The notes: generated by a model from the letters alone, not told the origin. A stretch of DNA of 34,826 nt from an uncultured bacterium (GCA_948433885.1 CAOJEC010000011.1:1-34826), one strand, 5' to 3'. Positions 23,930-32,810 are shown, counted from the stretch's first letter. Translations and numbers: made by a program.

Positions 23930-24529
23930 ATGAAAATCGATTTTTCAATTAAAAAATACTTATTCATCTTAATATGCCTAATCGGATTTATCCCTACAAT
24001 AAATGCAGCGACTAACAATGATGTTAGTCAAACAAAAGTTCTCGATTTGAAAGACACTGTAGAAGATATCGACTTAGAATTCAAAGGAACGAACTACAAA
24101 GAAGCCGATGACCAAGTGGTCGTATACCTCTTTCGTATGGAAGATTGCACACACTGTCATGACGCTATTAAATTTTTCAATGATATTGTAGAAGAATACG
24201 GCGATAAATTTAAAATGCGCTCCTTCGAAATAAGTAAAGTCAGTGCCAACAACGAGCTCTATAAAAAAGTATATGAATATTTGAAAATCAAAGAAGGTGT
24301 TCCACTCATTCTGATCGGAGAAAGTGTCTTCCGTGGTTTTAAAGAAGATACGAAAGATAAAATTAAAACAGCTATCGAAAAAAATTATGAAAATAAAATT
24401 ACATACGACATATTCGACGCAATGGAACGCAGTCAAGAAGAGAAGAAAAAACCTGCTTCTATCATCATATTTGCCTTCATAGGATTGATACTCATAATAA
24501 TAATTTTAATATTTGCAAAAAAAGAATAA
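23930..24529 (+). CDS. Membrane-anchored extracytoplasmic thioredoxin-like protein
   Basis: A 199-residue protein: N-terminal signal peptide (cleavage probably after INA-A, near 26), thioredoxin-like domain with redox motif C73-T-H-C76 (FRMEDCTHCHDAIKFF) and the cis-Pro loop GVPLILIG (Pro125), then a C-terminal membrane helix (about 175-194). It probably reduces or oxidises disulfides of envelope proteins. ATG 23930 has AAAGGAAG upstream and begins the signal peptide; the longer frame from 23864 runs into the tRNA terminator. No other thiol-redox gene is adjacent. Confidence 0.8.
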   Translation: MKIDFSIKKYLFILICLIGFIPTINAATNNDVSQTKVLDLKDTVEDIDLEFKGTNYKEADDQVVVYLFRMEDCTHCHDAIKFFNDIVEEYGDKFKMRSFEISKVSANNELYKKVYEYLKIKEGVPLILIGESVFRGFKEDTKDKIKTAIEKNYENKITYDIFDAMERSQEEKKKPASIIIFAFIGLILIIIILIFAKKE

Positions 24530-24536
24530 GTTTAAA

Positions 24537-24562
24537 ATTCACCTGATCTTAGGTGAGTTTTT
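24537..24562 (+). terminator. Terminator after the thioredoxin gene
   Basis: ATTCACCT / AGGTGAGT stem with one wobble pair, GATCTT loop, then T run. Confidence 0.7.
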
Positions 24563-24602
24563 GTTTTCAAATACCCCAAAACAAAAGGTTTTCGGTCCAA
24601 AT

Positions 24603-24636
24603 GTTAACCTCGGTTGACAAATTTCCAACCGGAAAT
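24603..24636. promoter_or_regulatory. Two adjacent palindromes, operator candidates for the XRE regulator
   Basis: GTTAACC-TC-GGTTGAC (24603-24618, one mismatch) overlaps a TTGACA -35-like box (24614-24619). It is followed at once by ATTTCC-AACC-GGAAAT (24621-24636), a perfect 6-base inverted repeat. A TATAAT lies at 24662-24667. Position and symmetry suit autoregulation by the gene at 24686. Confidence 0.5.
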
Positions 24637-24685
24637 GGTAGAACGCAACTATAGAAGCGTGTATAATTTAAGGCGAGGTGAAAAA

Positions 24686-25318
24686 ATGAATCTAGGAAAT
24701 AAATTGTTGTCCCTTAGAAAACAAAAAGGACTATCACAAGAAGAAGTTGCCGATAATTTGGGAGTATCTAGACAAACAGTATCCAAATGGGAAACCGACC
24801 AAAGTACTCCCGACTTTGATAAAATAATTCCTCTTTGTGAATTATACGAAATTACAGCAGATGAACTCTTAAAGGGAGAAACATCGAAAAAAACAAAGGA
24901 AACTAGAGAATCTCTTGATGATGAACGAATGTTAACTAAGAAAGGCAAATTCATTGGCTTTGGAGTATTTCTTTACTTTCTCGCTACTGCTTTCTTTATG
25001 ATGAGTACGGAAGTGGACGGTTACTCACCGATCAATGGACTAGTCGTATTCTTGGTCATATGTGGATTAGCCACCTACTCGATAATATACGGAAATATTG
25101 TTTACAAAAATAAAAATATCAAAAATAAGAAATTACAATCCCGACTATTTCGTCCCATATTTATAATTATAAGTTTACTCGCGACGACCATCTACTTTGT
25201 AGTAAGCTTTACAACTTTCGCGTGGCACATAACTTGGCTGATATGGATAATTTATGCAGCCATAGTAGAAATAGTAAGATTGATATTCATGTTGAAGGAG
25301 GAAAAAGATGAAGAATAG
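24686..25318 (+). CDS. XRE-family regulator with four transmembrane helices
   Basis: A 210-residue membrane-bound one-component regulator. An HTH_3 domain (about 5-62: LSLRKQKGLSQEEVADNLGV, SRQTVSKWETDQSTPDFDKI) is followed by a charged linker and four helices (about 89-108, 117-138, 156-178, 181-203), suggesting direct sensing of the membrane state. The start is ATG 24686 after AGGTG; the longer frame from TTG 24614 lies in the promoter. Its end overlaps the next gene by 11 bases, so the two are cotranscribed and coupled. Confidence 0.85.
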   Translation: MNLGNKLLSLRKQKGLSQEEVADNLGVSRQTVSKWETDQSTPDFDKIIPLCELYEITADELLKGETSKKTKETRESLDDERMLTKKGKFIGFGVFLYFLATAFFMMSTEVDGYSPINGLVVFLVICGLATYSIIYGNIVYKNKNIKNKKLQSRLFRPIFIIISLLATTIYFVVSFTTFAWHITWLIWIIYAAIVEIVRLIFMLKEEKDEE

Positions 25319-26183
25319 ACACATGACAATCGCAGTTATAGTACTTCTCGTCATAGTAGTCATAATTCTCACATCTTTATTGACGATCATGTTAAAAAGA
25401 AATATACATTTTGGAACGAAGACAATTATGAAAGAAAAGATAGTGGACGAAACATATACAGAATCATTTGAAACGATTTCTATCACGGCAGATGCTGCCG
25501 ACGTCGAGATAAAAAATTCGAATGATGAAAAAATACATTTGATCATATACGGTGATGAAGAAAGGACTACCGTTTCTAGTTCATCTTCAAAACTCGAGAT
25601 CGAAACTAAAGCCAAAAGATGTTTTGGAATTTGTTTCGACATAAAGATCACTAAAGTGGAATTGTACATCCCTGAGTTTTATGAAAACGATTTAAAAATC
25701 AAAAACAAGTACGGAGATATAAAGATAGAAGATCTTCCATCCACAAACGCCGAAGTCACCGCAGATTGTGGAAACATAAATATAGACAAAATAGCCAAAG
25801 CACGTATTGAAAATAATTATGGAAATATCTCGATCGACTCTATCGACGAAGCCAAAATAGTCGCCAAATGTGGAGACATCGATATAGAAAATTTGAAAAA
25901 TGGAGATATAACCAATAATTTGGGCGACATAAAAATATCAGAAATCATAGGAAAAGTCGACATCCAAGAAGATTGTGGAAATGTAGAAATTTCATCGATG
26001 ACATTAGAAAAGGATTCTAGTATAGAAAATTCTCTCGGTGACATCACAATAGGCGATACTAACGAAATATATATCGACGCTCGAACTTCACTTGGGGATG
26101 TCAAAATAGATAACAACTTCCACCAATCGGACATTACTCTAAAAATCAAAAACAGTGCCGGAAATATCAAAGTTAGAAATTGA
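25308..26183 (+). CDS. DUF4097-type beta-repeat protein, membrane anchored
   Basis: A 291-residue protein with a single N-terminal helix (about 7-31) and an extracytoplasmic right-handed beta-helix of about 12 short turns, seen as repeated G(D/N)I.I units: YGDIKIEDL, CGNINIDKI, YGNISIDSI, CGDIDIENL, LGDIKISEI, CGNVEISSM, LGDITIGDT, LGDVKIDNN. This is the DUF4097/adhesin-like fold, also found in LiaF-type envelope-stress proteins. SD AAGGAGG is excellent. Being coupled to an XRE-membrane regulator, it is probably its sensory or effector partner, though this is inferred. Two cysteines in RCFGICF and others in the turns may form disulfides. Confidence 0.8.
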   Translation: MKNRHMTIAVIVLLVIVVIILTSLLTIMLKRNIHFGTKTIMKEKIVDETYTESFETISITADAADVEIKNSNDEKIHLIIYGDEERTTVSSSSSKLEIETKAKRCFGICFDIKITKVELYIPEFYENDLKIKNKYGDIKIEDLPSTNAEVTADCGNINIDKIAKARIENNYGNISIDSIDEAKIVAKCGDIDIENLKNGDITNNLGDIKISEIIGKVDIQEDCGNVEISSMTLEKDSSIENSLGDITIGDTNEIYIDARTSLGDVKIDNNFHQSDITLKIKNSAGNIKVRN

Positions 26184-26189
26184 CAAAAT

Positions 26190-26235
26190 AAAAACTATGT
26201 TCCTAACGTATTGTAAGTAGAACATAGTTTTTATA
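26190..26235. terminator. Strong bidirectional terminator
   Basis: A perfect 13-base stem AAAAACTATGTTC / GAACATAGTTTTT with a 17-base loop lies between the convergent DUF4097 gene and thyX. Confidence 0.85.
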
Positions 26236-26238
26236 TTC

Positions 26239-26919
26239 TTATTCTTCTATGAAAGTCAACTCGGCAGGTTTTTGAAAATACATCTCTTCAAATTTTTCGT
26301 TGTATTCCACTGAATCGAAAATTTCGGGCATCTCTTTTTTAAACAGCAATAAAAGTGGTATCAATAGTTGCTGAATTGCTGGATGAGCATGAACTGTCGC
26401 ACGCAATGATAAAATATGCTTCCATTCTCTTATGTTTGCTGTCATTGAAACTTTTGCAGCTGTACTGTGAGGCAACAACATTCTCAATTGATCTGCTGTC
26501 GCTCCAGCTTCACTTAGAGCCAAATACTTCTTTTCAATTTCTTCCATAGATTCTTTCCATAATTCGTACATTGTACTGTTCTCTTCATAATTACATGGCT
26601 TTATAAATTTAATTTGTGCATCAAACTTATCTTTTCCATAATTACAATATCTAGTAGATTCAATCGAAAAAGAAGCAAATCTATGTCTAGTTAAATCCTT
26701 ATAAACACCTATATCGCAAATCATCGTAATCGATATCTTTTCATGTTCTAAAATCGACTCATGGCCTCGATTTATACAATTTTTTAAAAGATTACTATAA
26801 CTTTCATCAGTTATACTGCCCTCAGAACGATAACATGTTCTACAAGCTCTTTCTAATTTTTTCATGATAGCTTTTCCATCGAATTTTTCTACTTCGATTA
26901 TTGGTTCTATAATTTTCAT
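26239..26919 (-). CDS. thyX: FAD-dependent thymidylate synthase
   Basis: Makes dTMP from dUMP using methylene-THF and FAD. The ThyX motif RHRx7S is present as RHRFASFSIESTR (78-90); also GHESILEHE and LRMLLPHSTAAKVSMTANIREW with the C-terminal HPAIQQLL region. 226 residues, normal. SD AGGAGGT. No thyA is in the window. The tetramer binds FAD and dUMP at subunit interfaces. Confidence 0.96.
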   Translation of the reverse strand: MKIIEPIIEVEKFDGKAIMKKLERACRTCYRSEGSITDESYSNLLKNCINRGHESILEHEKISITMICDIGVYKDLTRHRFASFSIESTRYCNYGKDKFDAQIKFIKPCNYEENSTMYELWKESMEEIEKKYLALSEAGATADQLRMLLPHSTAAKVSMTANIREWKHILSLRATVHAHPAIQQLLIPLLLLFKKEMPEIFDSVEYNEKFEEMYFQKPAELTFIEE

Positions 26920-27023
26920 ACCCTACCTCCTATTATAGACAAAATATCATATCTACATTAATTATATATGATCGAAGAAAAACTCGCAAGGCGAATTAGA
27001 AAAAAATTTGACATGATTATTAT

Positions 27024-28610
27024 TTGATAAGAATAGACAATCACATTTTTTTAGCAAGAAGTTATGAAAAAATATATCGCAATAGTGAGAGTTCTATTAA
27101 AATAAATCGAAAAAATTATTCCACTATTAAAAATAGTGATCAAAAAATACCATGTATCGGAACCACATTAGAGATAAGCGATTTTACATCTCTAAAAGAT
27201 GATGTTCCGATAAGTACCACCACATGTGACTATTATTTTTTTGAAGGACAATATGGCATTAATAAATTGTTGCCAGCAGGATCGGTCGTAAGCCTATCCG
27301 AGTTCATAACTTCGCAAAAACCTAGTGCAAGTGATATAGAATTTTGGAGCAGTGACTCCGAAGAAGTTCATAAAGCTTTTGATAATATAGTTTTATCGGA
27401 TCTAATATATAGCTTAGAAAAAGATATTGAAGGAGAAAAAACTACTTATACATTCGAAAATCAATTGAGCAGTTTTAAATGCACATCTACCGATGAAGAA
27501 ATCATAACTCTCTTAGGTTATCGAGCTAGTACTAATCAAGAAGACATTGGATATAACTACGTCTACAATGTTTTTGATAGCAAAATATATTACATTGGTC
27601 TATATAAAGAAGACGCTTTTGTAACAGTCGAAGAATCGCGTGTTGAAGGTGGAAAAACTTTGAGCGAATATAGAAAAATGTTCGGCGGAGACTTCCAATA
27701 CCATGACGATTCTAATAAGAAGATACCTACAGAACAGGAAAATGAAACATCTTTTGATGACAATACTCCACCTAAAGACATTACTAACGAAGAACCATCA
27801 TCGAGTGAAGAACTTCTCACAGTTAAAGATTTAGAAGGAAATCTAGATAAAATAAAAAAATACCAAAATGTTAAAGTTGTAGATCTATCTGCAATTCCAG
27901 ATAAAGATAGTGTTTCACCTTTTTTAGAAAAGGGAATAAAATATCTTTTCATTGATGAAAAAAAAGATCTCATTATATCTATGACTGATGATAAAATTAA
28001 AGAATATTTATTAATACATGAACGTATCGATGGTACTGCATATTTCAGTTTTACGGATGGTGAAAACGGAATAACATGTACATTAAATTATGCTGACTTC
28101 ATATGTACATTAGATGAATTCTTGAATAAGAATGGACTAGAAAATCATGTAAAAGACTCTTATAAGTATGGCGATCTTGCTCAAATTGAACAAGGATTTA
28201 ACTCTAGAACAACACAAAAATATAGTGCGGATGAAATCGTAATCGTCGATTTGGGAGAAAATTTAGAATATCCTAGATACTCTATCTTCCGAAGAAAAAA
28301 AGACGTATATAGAAATCCTCAAGAGACTGCATATATAACTGAACCACAATCTGAAAACCCAGTGTACTATTTTAATTTATCAAAAACCGATAGTATTGCT
28401 GCATCATCATTGAGTTTATCGGAGTTTATACAATCGTGCCTAGATCACAATATAGAATGGGCCACAAAAATTACTTGGCAAGAAGAGTATTCTGACATGG
28501 ATTTAACACTCATCGAAGATATGATAAATGGATATGAAAATTTTGGACTAACCGCCGATATAAAAAACAGTATCGATGGCAAAGTTCTTACATTAAAAGA
28601 ACAAGAATGA
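27024..28610 (+). CDS. Large unknown protein with repeated modules; start uncertain
   Basis: An open frame of 528 codons whose family I do not recognise. No signal peptide or membrane helix is seen. Three places share a (Y/F)-rich strand followed by L(S/D)EF(I/L): DYYFFEGQYG..SVVSLSEFI, TAYFSFTDGE..ICTLDEFL and VYYFNLSKTD..SSLSLSEFI, suggesting a triplicated beta-alpha unit; an acidic linker (SFDDNTPPKDITNEEPSSSEE) separates the N- and C-terminal halves. The only upstream start is TTG 27024, without SD and only 11 bases from a TTGACA -35-like box, and there is no in-frame ATG for more than 200 codons. The gene may be 5' truncated or frameshifted near 27064, where an ATG with an AAGAAG SD opens a 13-codon frame. 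A strong terminator follows. Confidence 0.5.
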   Translation: MIRIDNHIFLARSYEKIYRNSESSIKINRKNYSTIKNSDQKIPCIGTTLEISDFTSLKDDVPISTTTCDYYFFEGQYGINKLLPAGSVVSLSEFITSQKPSASDIEFWSSDSEEVHKAFDNIVLSDLIYSLEKDIEGEKTTYTFENQLSSFKCTSTDEEIITLLGYRASTNQEDIGYNYVYNVFDSKIYYIGLYKEDAFVTVEESRVEGGKTLSEYRKMFGGDFQYHDDSNKKIPTEQENETSFDDNTPPKDITNEEPSSSEELLTVKDLEGNLDKIKKYQNVKVVDLSAIPDKDSVSPFLEKGIKYLFIDEKKDLIISMTDDKIKEYLLIHERIDGTAYFSFTDGENGITCTLNYADFICTLDEFLNKNGLENHVKDSYKYGDLAQIEQGFNSRTTQKYSADEIVIVDLGENLEYPRYSIFRRKKDVYRNPQETAYITEPQSENPVYYFNLSKTDSIAASSLSLSEFIQSCLDHNIEWATKITWQEEYSDMDLTLIEDMINGYENFGLTADIKNSIDGKVLTLKEQE

Positions 28611-28632
28611 TTAACCTTTTAAAAATAAAATG

Positions 28633-28660
28633 ATCCTTCACTTTAAGTGAAGGATTTTTA
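28633..28660 (+). terminator. Terminator
   Basis: ATCCTTCACT / AGTGAAGGAT perfect 10-base stem, TTA loop, T run. Confidence 0.85.
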
Positions 28661-28661
28661 T

Positions 28662-28691
28662 TTGAACAATCGTACATCATCATGATATAAT
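28662..28691 (+). promoter_or_regulatory. Promoter of the Nudix gene
   Basis: TTGAAC, 18-base spacer, TATAAT, 33 bases before the ATG at 28725. Confidence 0.55.
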
Positions 28692-28724
28692 GAAATCGAT
28701 ATAAAATAATAGGAGGTATTATTT

Positions 28725-29213
28725 ATGGACGAAAAAATAGCATTTTATTTCACTGAAGATGGCGAATATGCCCCAAAAGAAGGACTACCTTTCAAAAAAA
28801 GGCACAATGTGGCCGCAATAATCAAATACGAAAAACAATATTTATTTTTGACTTGGTTAGAGACGAATTACAGTTATTCTCTAGTAACAGGGGGGATTGA
28901 AGAAGGAGAAGAAAAAGAAACAGCCATACGAAGAGAAGTGATTGAAGAAACAGGATACACAAATATAAAAAATATAACTCCTATAGACTGTATTAATGTA
29001 TCTAGATTTTATGTGGAACACAAAAAAGAAAATAGAGAAGCCGTGTATTATCCATATTTAGTAGAACTCAACTCTCTAGAAAAACAAGAAATCGATGATG
29101 CCGAAAAGAAAGAACACGCTTCAATATGGATGTCAGAAGATGAATTGGACTTTGCCCCTTTATTTGAAAATCATCGCAAAATGCTAAATGAGGCATTGAA
29201 AACTGGTAAATGA
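28725..29213 (+). CDS. Nudix hydrolase
   Basis: A 162-residue enzyme with a full Nudix box, G56-x5-E62-x7-REVIEETGY (to 78), which binds the divalent metal for hydrolysis of a nucleoside diphosphate linked to X. The N-terminal strand (HNVAAIIKYEKQYLFLTW) and the C-terminal helix are typical. The substrate cannot be told from sequence. SD AGGAGGT is strong. The gene has its own promoter and is intact. Confidence 0.9.
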   Translation: MDEKIAFYFTEDGEYAPKEGLPFKKRHNVAAIIKYEKQYLFLTWLETNYSYSLVTGGIEEGEEKETAIRREVIEETGYTNIKNITPIDCINVSRFYVEHKKENREAVYYPYLVELNSLEKQEIDDAEKKEHASIWMSEDELDFAPLFENHRKMLNEALKTGK

Positions 29214-29248
29214 ATCACTCGAAACTGTCAAAATACATTGATATATAT

Positions 29249-29282
29249 AATCTTATTGATAATCACGTTGACAAATAAGATT
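29249..29282. promoter_or_regulatory. Inverted repeat around a TTGACA box
   Basis: AATCTTATT (29249-29257) and AATAAGATT (29274-29282) are perfect 9-base arms, with TTGACA at 29269-29274 between them. It is an operator candidate in the 289-base gap before the XRE gene. The rest of the gap is A+T-rich with no gene seen. Confidence 0.4.
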
Positions 29283-29502
29283 AATGTGAAACTTTTGGGG
29301 ATAATTTGTATAATTTTTTTACTTACTTCAATCATAAATAGATTATACACATCATCGAAAAAAATGTGAAATGCTCCTTATTCAAAGTAAAGACGATTTA
29401 TTTGAACAATTGAATTAATCTAAAGTGCACTCTCTCTATACCCCGTCAATGTTTTCAAATATTATATGACAAAATAGAAACAGAGTTATTAGGAGTAAAA
29501 GT

Positions 29503-30336
29503 ATGAAATTAGAAAAAATAGGAAAGTTTATTGCAGAAATGAGAAACGAAATGAATCTCACACAAAATCAGTTGGGAGAGCTTCTCGGAGGAATTGACAG
29601 GCGAACAATATCAAAATGGGAAACAGGAAAAATCGCCCCAGACATTTTGTTGTTGGAATCGATAGCAGATAGTTTAAATATAACAGTAATAGAACTCCTT
29701 AAAGGGGAAAAAAGTATTAATGAAAAAATCGAAAAAAATAACACTATGGATTCTATCAAAACATCAGATGAAATATCATATAAAAAAACGAATAGATTAA
29801 ATAATAATGAAGAAGCAATTGATAGTAAAGTCACTGATATAGGACACATAACAACAGAAGCAATTCAGTTTTATAAAAATAAAATTATAAAAATTTTCAT
29901 CAGTATTTTATTTATAATAATTACTATAATTACAATAGTAGTGCTTACTTTAAATTATTATAGATATAACATCATAAATATTGAAGGTAGAAATGAAGAA
30001 TTTTATATATCTGGAACATTGGTATATAACAAAAAAGACTATATTGTTCTAATAAATAATATTTCTTACTCAAACATTTATATGGGAACAGATAAAGAGA
30101 TAAATGCAAAATATTTAAAATTGTCACTTTTAAATAATGATGATTCACTTGTATCATATGAAATTGATGAAAACAATAATCAAAATTATATAAATGACTT
30201 ACTTAAAAATGTTTCAATAAGTTACAATAGTACAAATGAAGATAAAAAAATGTCACTCAAAAATTTAATTCTTCTTATAGAATATACTGACAAAAATGAT
30301 AGTAAGAATTCAATAACTATACCGTTAAATGGATAA
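29503..30336 (+). CDS. XRE-family regulator with one transmembrane helix and an extracytoplasmic domain
   Basis: A 277-residue protein: HTH_3 (about 6-62, NLTQNQLGELLGG and RRTISKWETGKIAPD), a polar linker, one strong helix (about 129-151) and a C-terminal extracytoplasmic domain of about 125 residues, Asn- and Tyr-rich. The layout suggests signalling from outside directly to DNA. SD TTAGGAG lies about 8 bases before the ATG. It precedes a secreted protein gene and two ABC transporter genes and may control them. No family is known for the outer domain. Confidence 0.75.
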   Translation: MKLEKIGKFIAEMRNEMNLTQNQLGELLGGIDRRTISKWETGKIAPDILLLESIADSLNITVIELLKGEKSINEKIEKNNTMDSIKTSDEISYKKTNRLNNNEEAIDSKVTDIGHITTEAIQFYKNKIIKIFISILFIIITIITIVVLTLNYYRYNIINIEGRNEEFYISGTLVYNKKDYIVLINNISYSNIYMGTDKEINAKYLKLSLLNNDDSLVSYEIDENNNQNYINDLLKNVSISYNSTNEDKKMSLKNLILLIEYTDKNDSKNSITIPLNG

Positions 30337-30465
30337 GCGTATTTTTTGCGACATCCTCGCGCACTTTCTATGCTTTATTATATATATGTTCTTTTATAAA
30401 ATGAAGTTATGACACAAAACTTTCTTAATTTTGAAAGATTTGTCATTAGAAGTGAGAAAAGAATC

Positions 30466-30867
30466 ATGAATTTAAAATTATTCTCTTTATTAACAGTAAT
30501 AACTACAGCATTTATAACTAATGTTAGTGCTGTAAGTTCATCTACCATGCAACTTGCTCAAAGCTTAACACCAGATTCAGTTATAAATACTACTGTGTAT
30601 AAACTTACTACAACAAAAAGTAATTCCGTAACTAGACCTGATACTTCAGTTATAAGTGGGTACACAGCATTGCCAAATACAATAACCGACACTGATAATG
30701 GTAGAAAAATGATAGTTACGTTGATGGAAGAAGATCAATATCCAAACGAAGATGATAAAGTTAAGGCCTATACTTGGACTTCCCTGGAAATTCAACTACT
30801 GCAACTGGCAGACTTTTTTAGTACAGTATATCTGATTACTGAGGAGCAAAAATTATGTCGACATTGA
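30466..30867 (+). CDS. Small secreted protein before the ABC genes, possibly frameshifted
   Basis: The frame starts with a clear signal peptide (MNLKLFSLLTVITTAFITNV, cleavage near VSA) and gives a Ser/Thr-rich mature part. As written it runs to a TGA at 30867, overlapping the next gene by 13 bases. The last 28 codons look non-coding: three CTG codons in a row of nine (rare here), and they cover the SD of the next gene. A single-base shift near 30783 would instead give SPGNSTTATGRLF and a stop at 30819-30821, 33 bases before the ABC start. The position before a transporter recalls bacteriocin or signal-peptide loci, but no known bacteriocin family is recognised. The SD (AGTGAG) is weak. Confidence 0.5.
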   Translation: MNLKLFSLLTVITTAFITNVSAVSSSTMQLAQSLTPDSVINTTVYKLTTTKSNSVTRPDTSVISGYTALPNTITDTDNGRKMIVTLMEEDQYPNEDDKVKAYTWTSLEIQLLQLADFFSTVYLITEEQKLCRH

Positions 30868-32735
30868 TAGGGATTAAAAATCTAAATAAAGATTATGATA
30901 AACAAAAAGTTGTAGAAAATTTTAACTATTATTTTGATGATAAGGGCTTCTATGTTCTAATGGGATCATCAGGATGCGGAAAAACAACACTAATCAATTC
31001 GATTATGGGGTTAACTGATTTTAAAGGAGAAATATCTATCAATGAAACAACTTACGAGAATCAAGTTCAATATGATAATATTAAAAATTTTACAGGTTAC
31101 ATTACCCAAGACGTACAACTAATAGAGTATTTAACCATCGAGGACAATATCAAACTGTCTTGCGCAGATGATAAAAAAATACAAGAAATTATAGAACACT
31201 TACACATTGAAAAAATTCTAAAAAATTTCCCCGGAGAAATATCAGGAGGCGAAAAACAACGAGTCGCGATCGCTCAATGTTTAGTTCAAAACAAAAAAAT
31301 AATAATTTTAGATGAACCAACTTCTTCTTTAGATAAAAAGAACAAAATAGAAATCTTTAAACTATTAAAACAGATTAGTAAAGAAAACCTCGTTATATGT
31401 GCAACACACGACAAAGAAATTATAGATTATGCATCTCACATTATCAATATATCTGAAAAATCCTTTAGAAGCATCGAAGATTTCAAAACTACCAAGATTA
31501 TCAAAAATAACAATACATTATCTAAAAGAAAAATAACACCATATATATTTAAACAGCGAAAATATAAAAATCGAGAAAAGAAATCTGAAATTATTATAAT
31601 AGTGGTGTTCATACTGTGTATTTTGACGACATTTCTATGTACAAAAGATCCCGATAAGATTTTAAATTCCATGGTAAATTTATACAATGTCAACTATCTA
31701 AGATTGGAATGTAATGATGAAAAGAAATGTTTAGAAGACTTTAAACGTAATAAAGTTATACATCATTCTTTTATTTACAATTTAAATATTCCACAAGATT
31801 TTGAAAATGAACCAGACGGGGGAACTATAAAACTCGATTATGACCCCACTTTATTAACCTTGCCATATGATAAAGAACTTTTCCCTTATCAAGATGAAAT
31901 ACTCTATGGTAGTTATTTTACAAATGAATATTCGATTATCTTAAACTATGAAGCAGCATACTCGTATAGCCTAATCAATCAGGTCGATATGCAAAATATT
32001 ATCGGAAGGACGATCCATATCGATCTATATGGAAAATCGGCGAACTTCGAAATTGTAGGCATATTTGATAAATTATCTCCTGAAGCTGATAAATATTTAA
32101 ACAGTAACATGTATTTTGAAAGTCAAGCTGAACAAACATTTATAAATGATAAATTTACAAATAACTTCGGAAAACAAGGACAGCCAAAAACGACATACTT
32201 CGTCTATTTTAAAAATAGCAAAGATCTAATAAAATATTATAAACATGGAAACAAAGACTTCATTAAAATTCAAGACATGAACGACTTCTTCGTAGAACAC
32301 AAGATTATGCTAGAGTCGGCCGCAATATATTTATATCCGGCCATTTTAATAAGTATCATAATTAGTGTAGTATTTTACTTTCAAACCAAACTTATCGAAA
32401 TAAAATATAAAGATTATACCTTCAGTATTTATGAATATTATGGATATGATATAAAAGAAGTAAAAAGAGCGTACTTTAGTTATTTAGTTTTAGATATTAT
32501 ACACAAATATTTAATTTCTTGTATATCAGCTATCATTCTATCGAAAATAATCGACGAAATTAACAACCGACTCGTATTCTTTAAATATCAACTATTTAGC
32601 ATCAATATCAATTACATAATAGGAATGCTTTTCTTACTAATATTCGTAGCAACAATAATAGACTATTTCTTCTTTAAAAAGATGAAGACTGTCGGATGGT
32701 ATGAAAACATCAAAAAAGAAAGAGATCTTATATAA
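30855..32735 (+). CDS. ABC transporter, ATPase-permease fusion (MacB/FtsX-type)
   Basis: 626 residues. ABC domain about 1-205: Walker A GSSGCGKTT (37-45), signature ISGGEKQRVAIAQ, Walker B IIILDEPTSSLD, H-loop ATHD. Then a helix (about 241-259), an extracytoplasmic domain of about 220 residues (with ILYGSYFTNEYSIILN and GRTIHIDLYGKSANFEIVGIF) and three C-terminal helices: the layout of type VII, mechanotransducing ABC proteins, here as ATPase first then permease in one chain. Such transporters handle peptides, antibiotics or lipoproteins. SD GAGGAG is strong. It probably forms a heterodimer with the next gene product. Confidence 0.88.
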   Translation: MSTLIGIKNLNKDYDKQKVVENFNYYFDDKGFYVLMGSSGCGKTTLINSIMGLTDFKGEISINETTYENQVQYDNIKNFTGYITQDVQLIEYLTIEDNIKLSCADDKKIQEIIEHLHIEKILKNFPGEISGGEKQRVAIAQCLVQNKKIIILDEPTSSLDKKNKIEIFKLLKQISKENLVICATHDKEIIDYASHIINISEKSFRSIEDFKTTKIIKNNNTLSKRKITPYIFKQRKYKNREKKSEIIIIVVFILCILTTFLCTKDPDKILNSMVNLYNVNYLRLECNDEKKCLEDFKRNKVIHHSFIYNLNIPQDFENEPDGGTIKLDYDPTLLTLPYDKELFPYQDEILYGSYFTNEYSIILNYEAAYSYSLINQVDMQNIIGRTIHIDLYGKSANFEIVGIFDKLSPEADKYLNSNMYFESQAEQTFINDKFTNNFGKQGQPKTTYFVYFKNSKDLIKYYKHGNKDFIKIQDMNDFFVEHKIMLESAAIYLYPAILISIIISVVFYFQTKLIEIKYKDYTFSIYEYYGYDIKEVKRAYFSYLVLDIIHKYLISCISAIILSKIIDEINNRLVFFKYQLFSININYIIGMLFLLIFVATIIDYFFFKKMKTVGWYENIKKERDLI

Positions 32736-32749
32736 GGAGCAAAAATCGT

Positions 32750-32788
32750 ATGAAAAAGAACCAAAAAACATACCACGAATCAAAATAG
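32750..32788 (+). CDS. Possible 12-residue ORF between the ABC genes
   Basis: ATG 32750 after AAGGAG opens a frame of 12 codons, MKKNQKTYHESK, ending TAG. The leader AGGAGCAAAAAT matches the sequence before the first ABC gene (30842-30853), so this may be a leftover of duplication, a leader peptide for the second ABC gene, or a small signal. Confidence 0.25.
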   Translation: MKKNQKTYHESK

Positions 32789-32810
32789 AGCAATAAGCGA
32801 GTTGAATTAA

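Noticed and set aside
30466-30867. Lactococcin-972-type bacteriocin
   Set aside because: Secreted small protein before ABC genes fits in layout, but the family's Trp/Tyr/Gly-rich pattern is absent.
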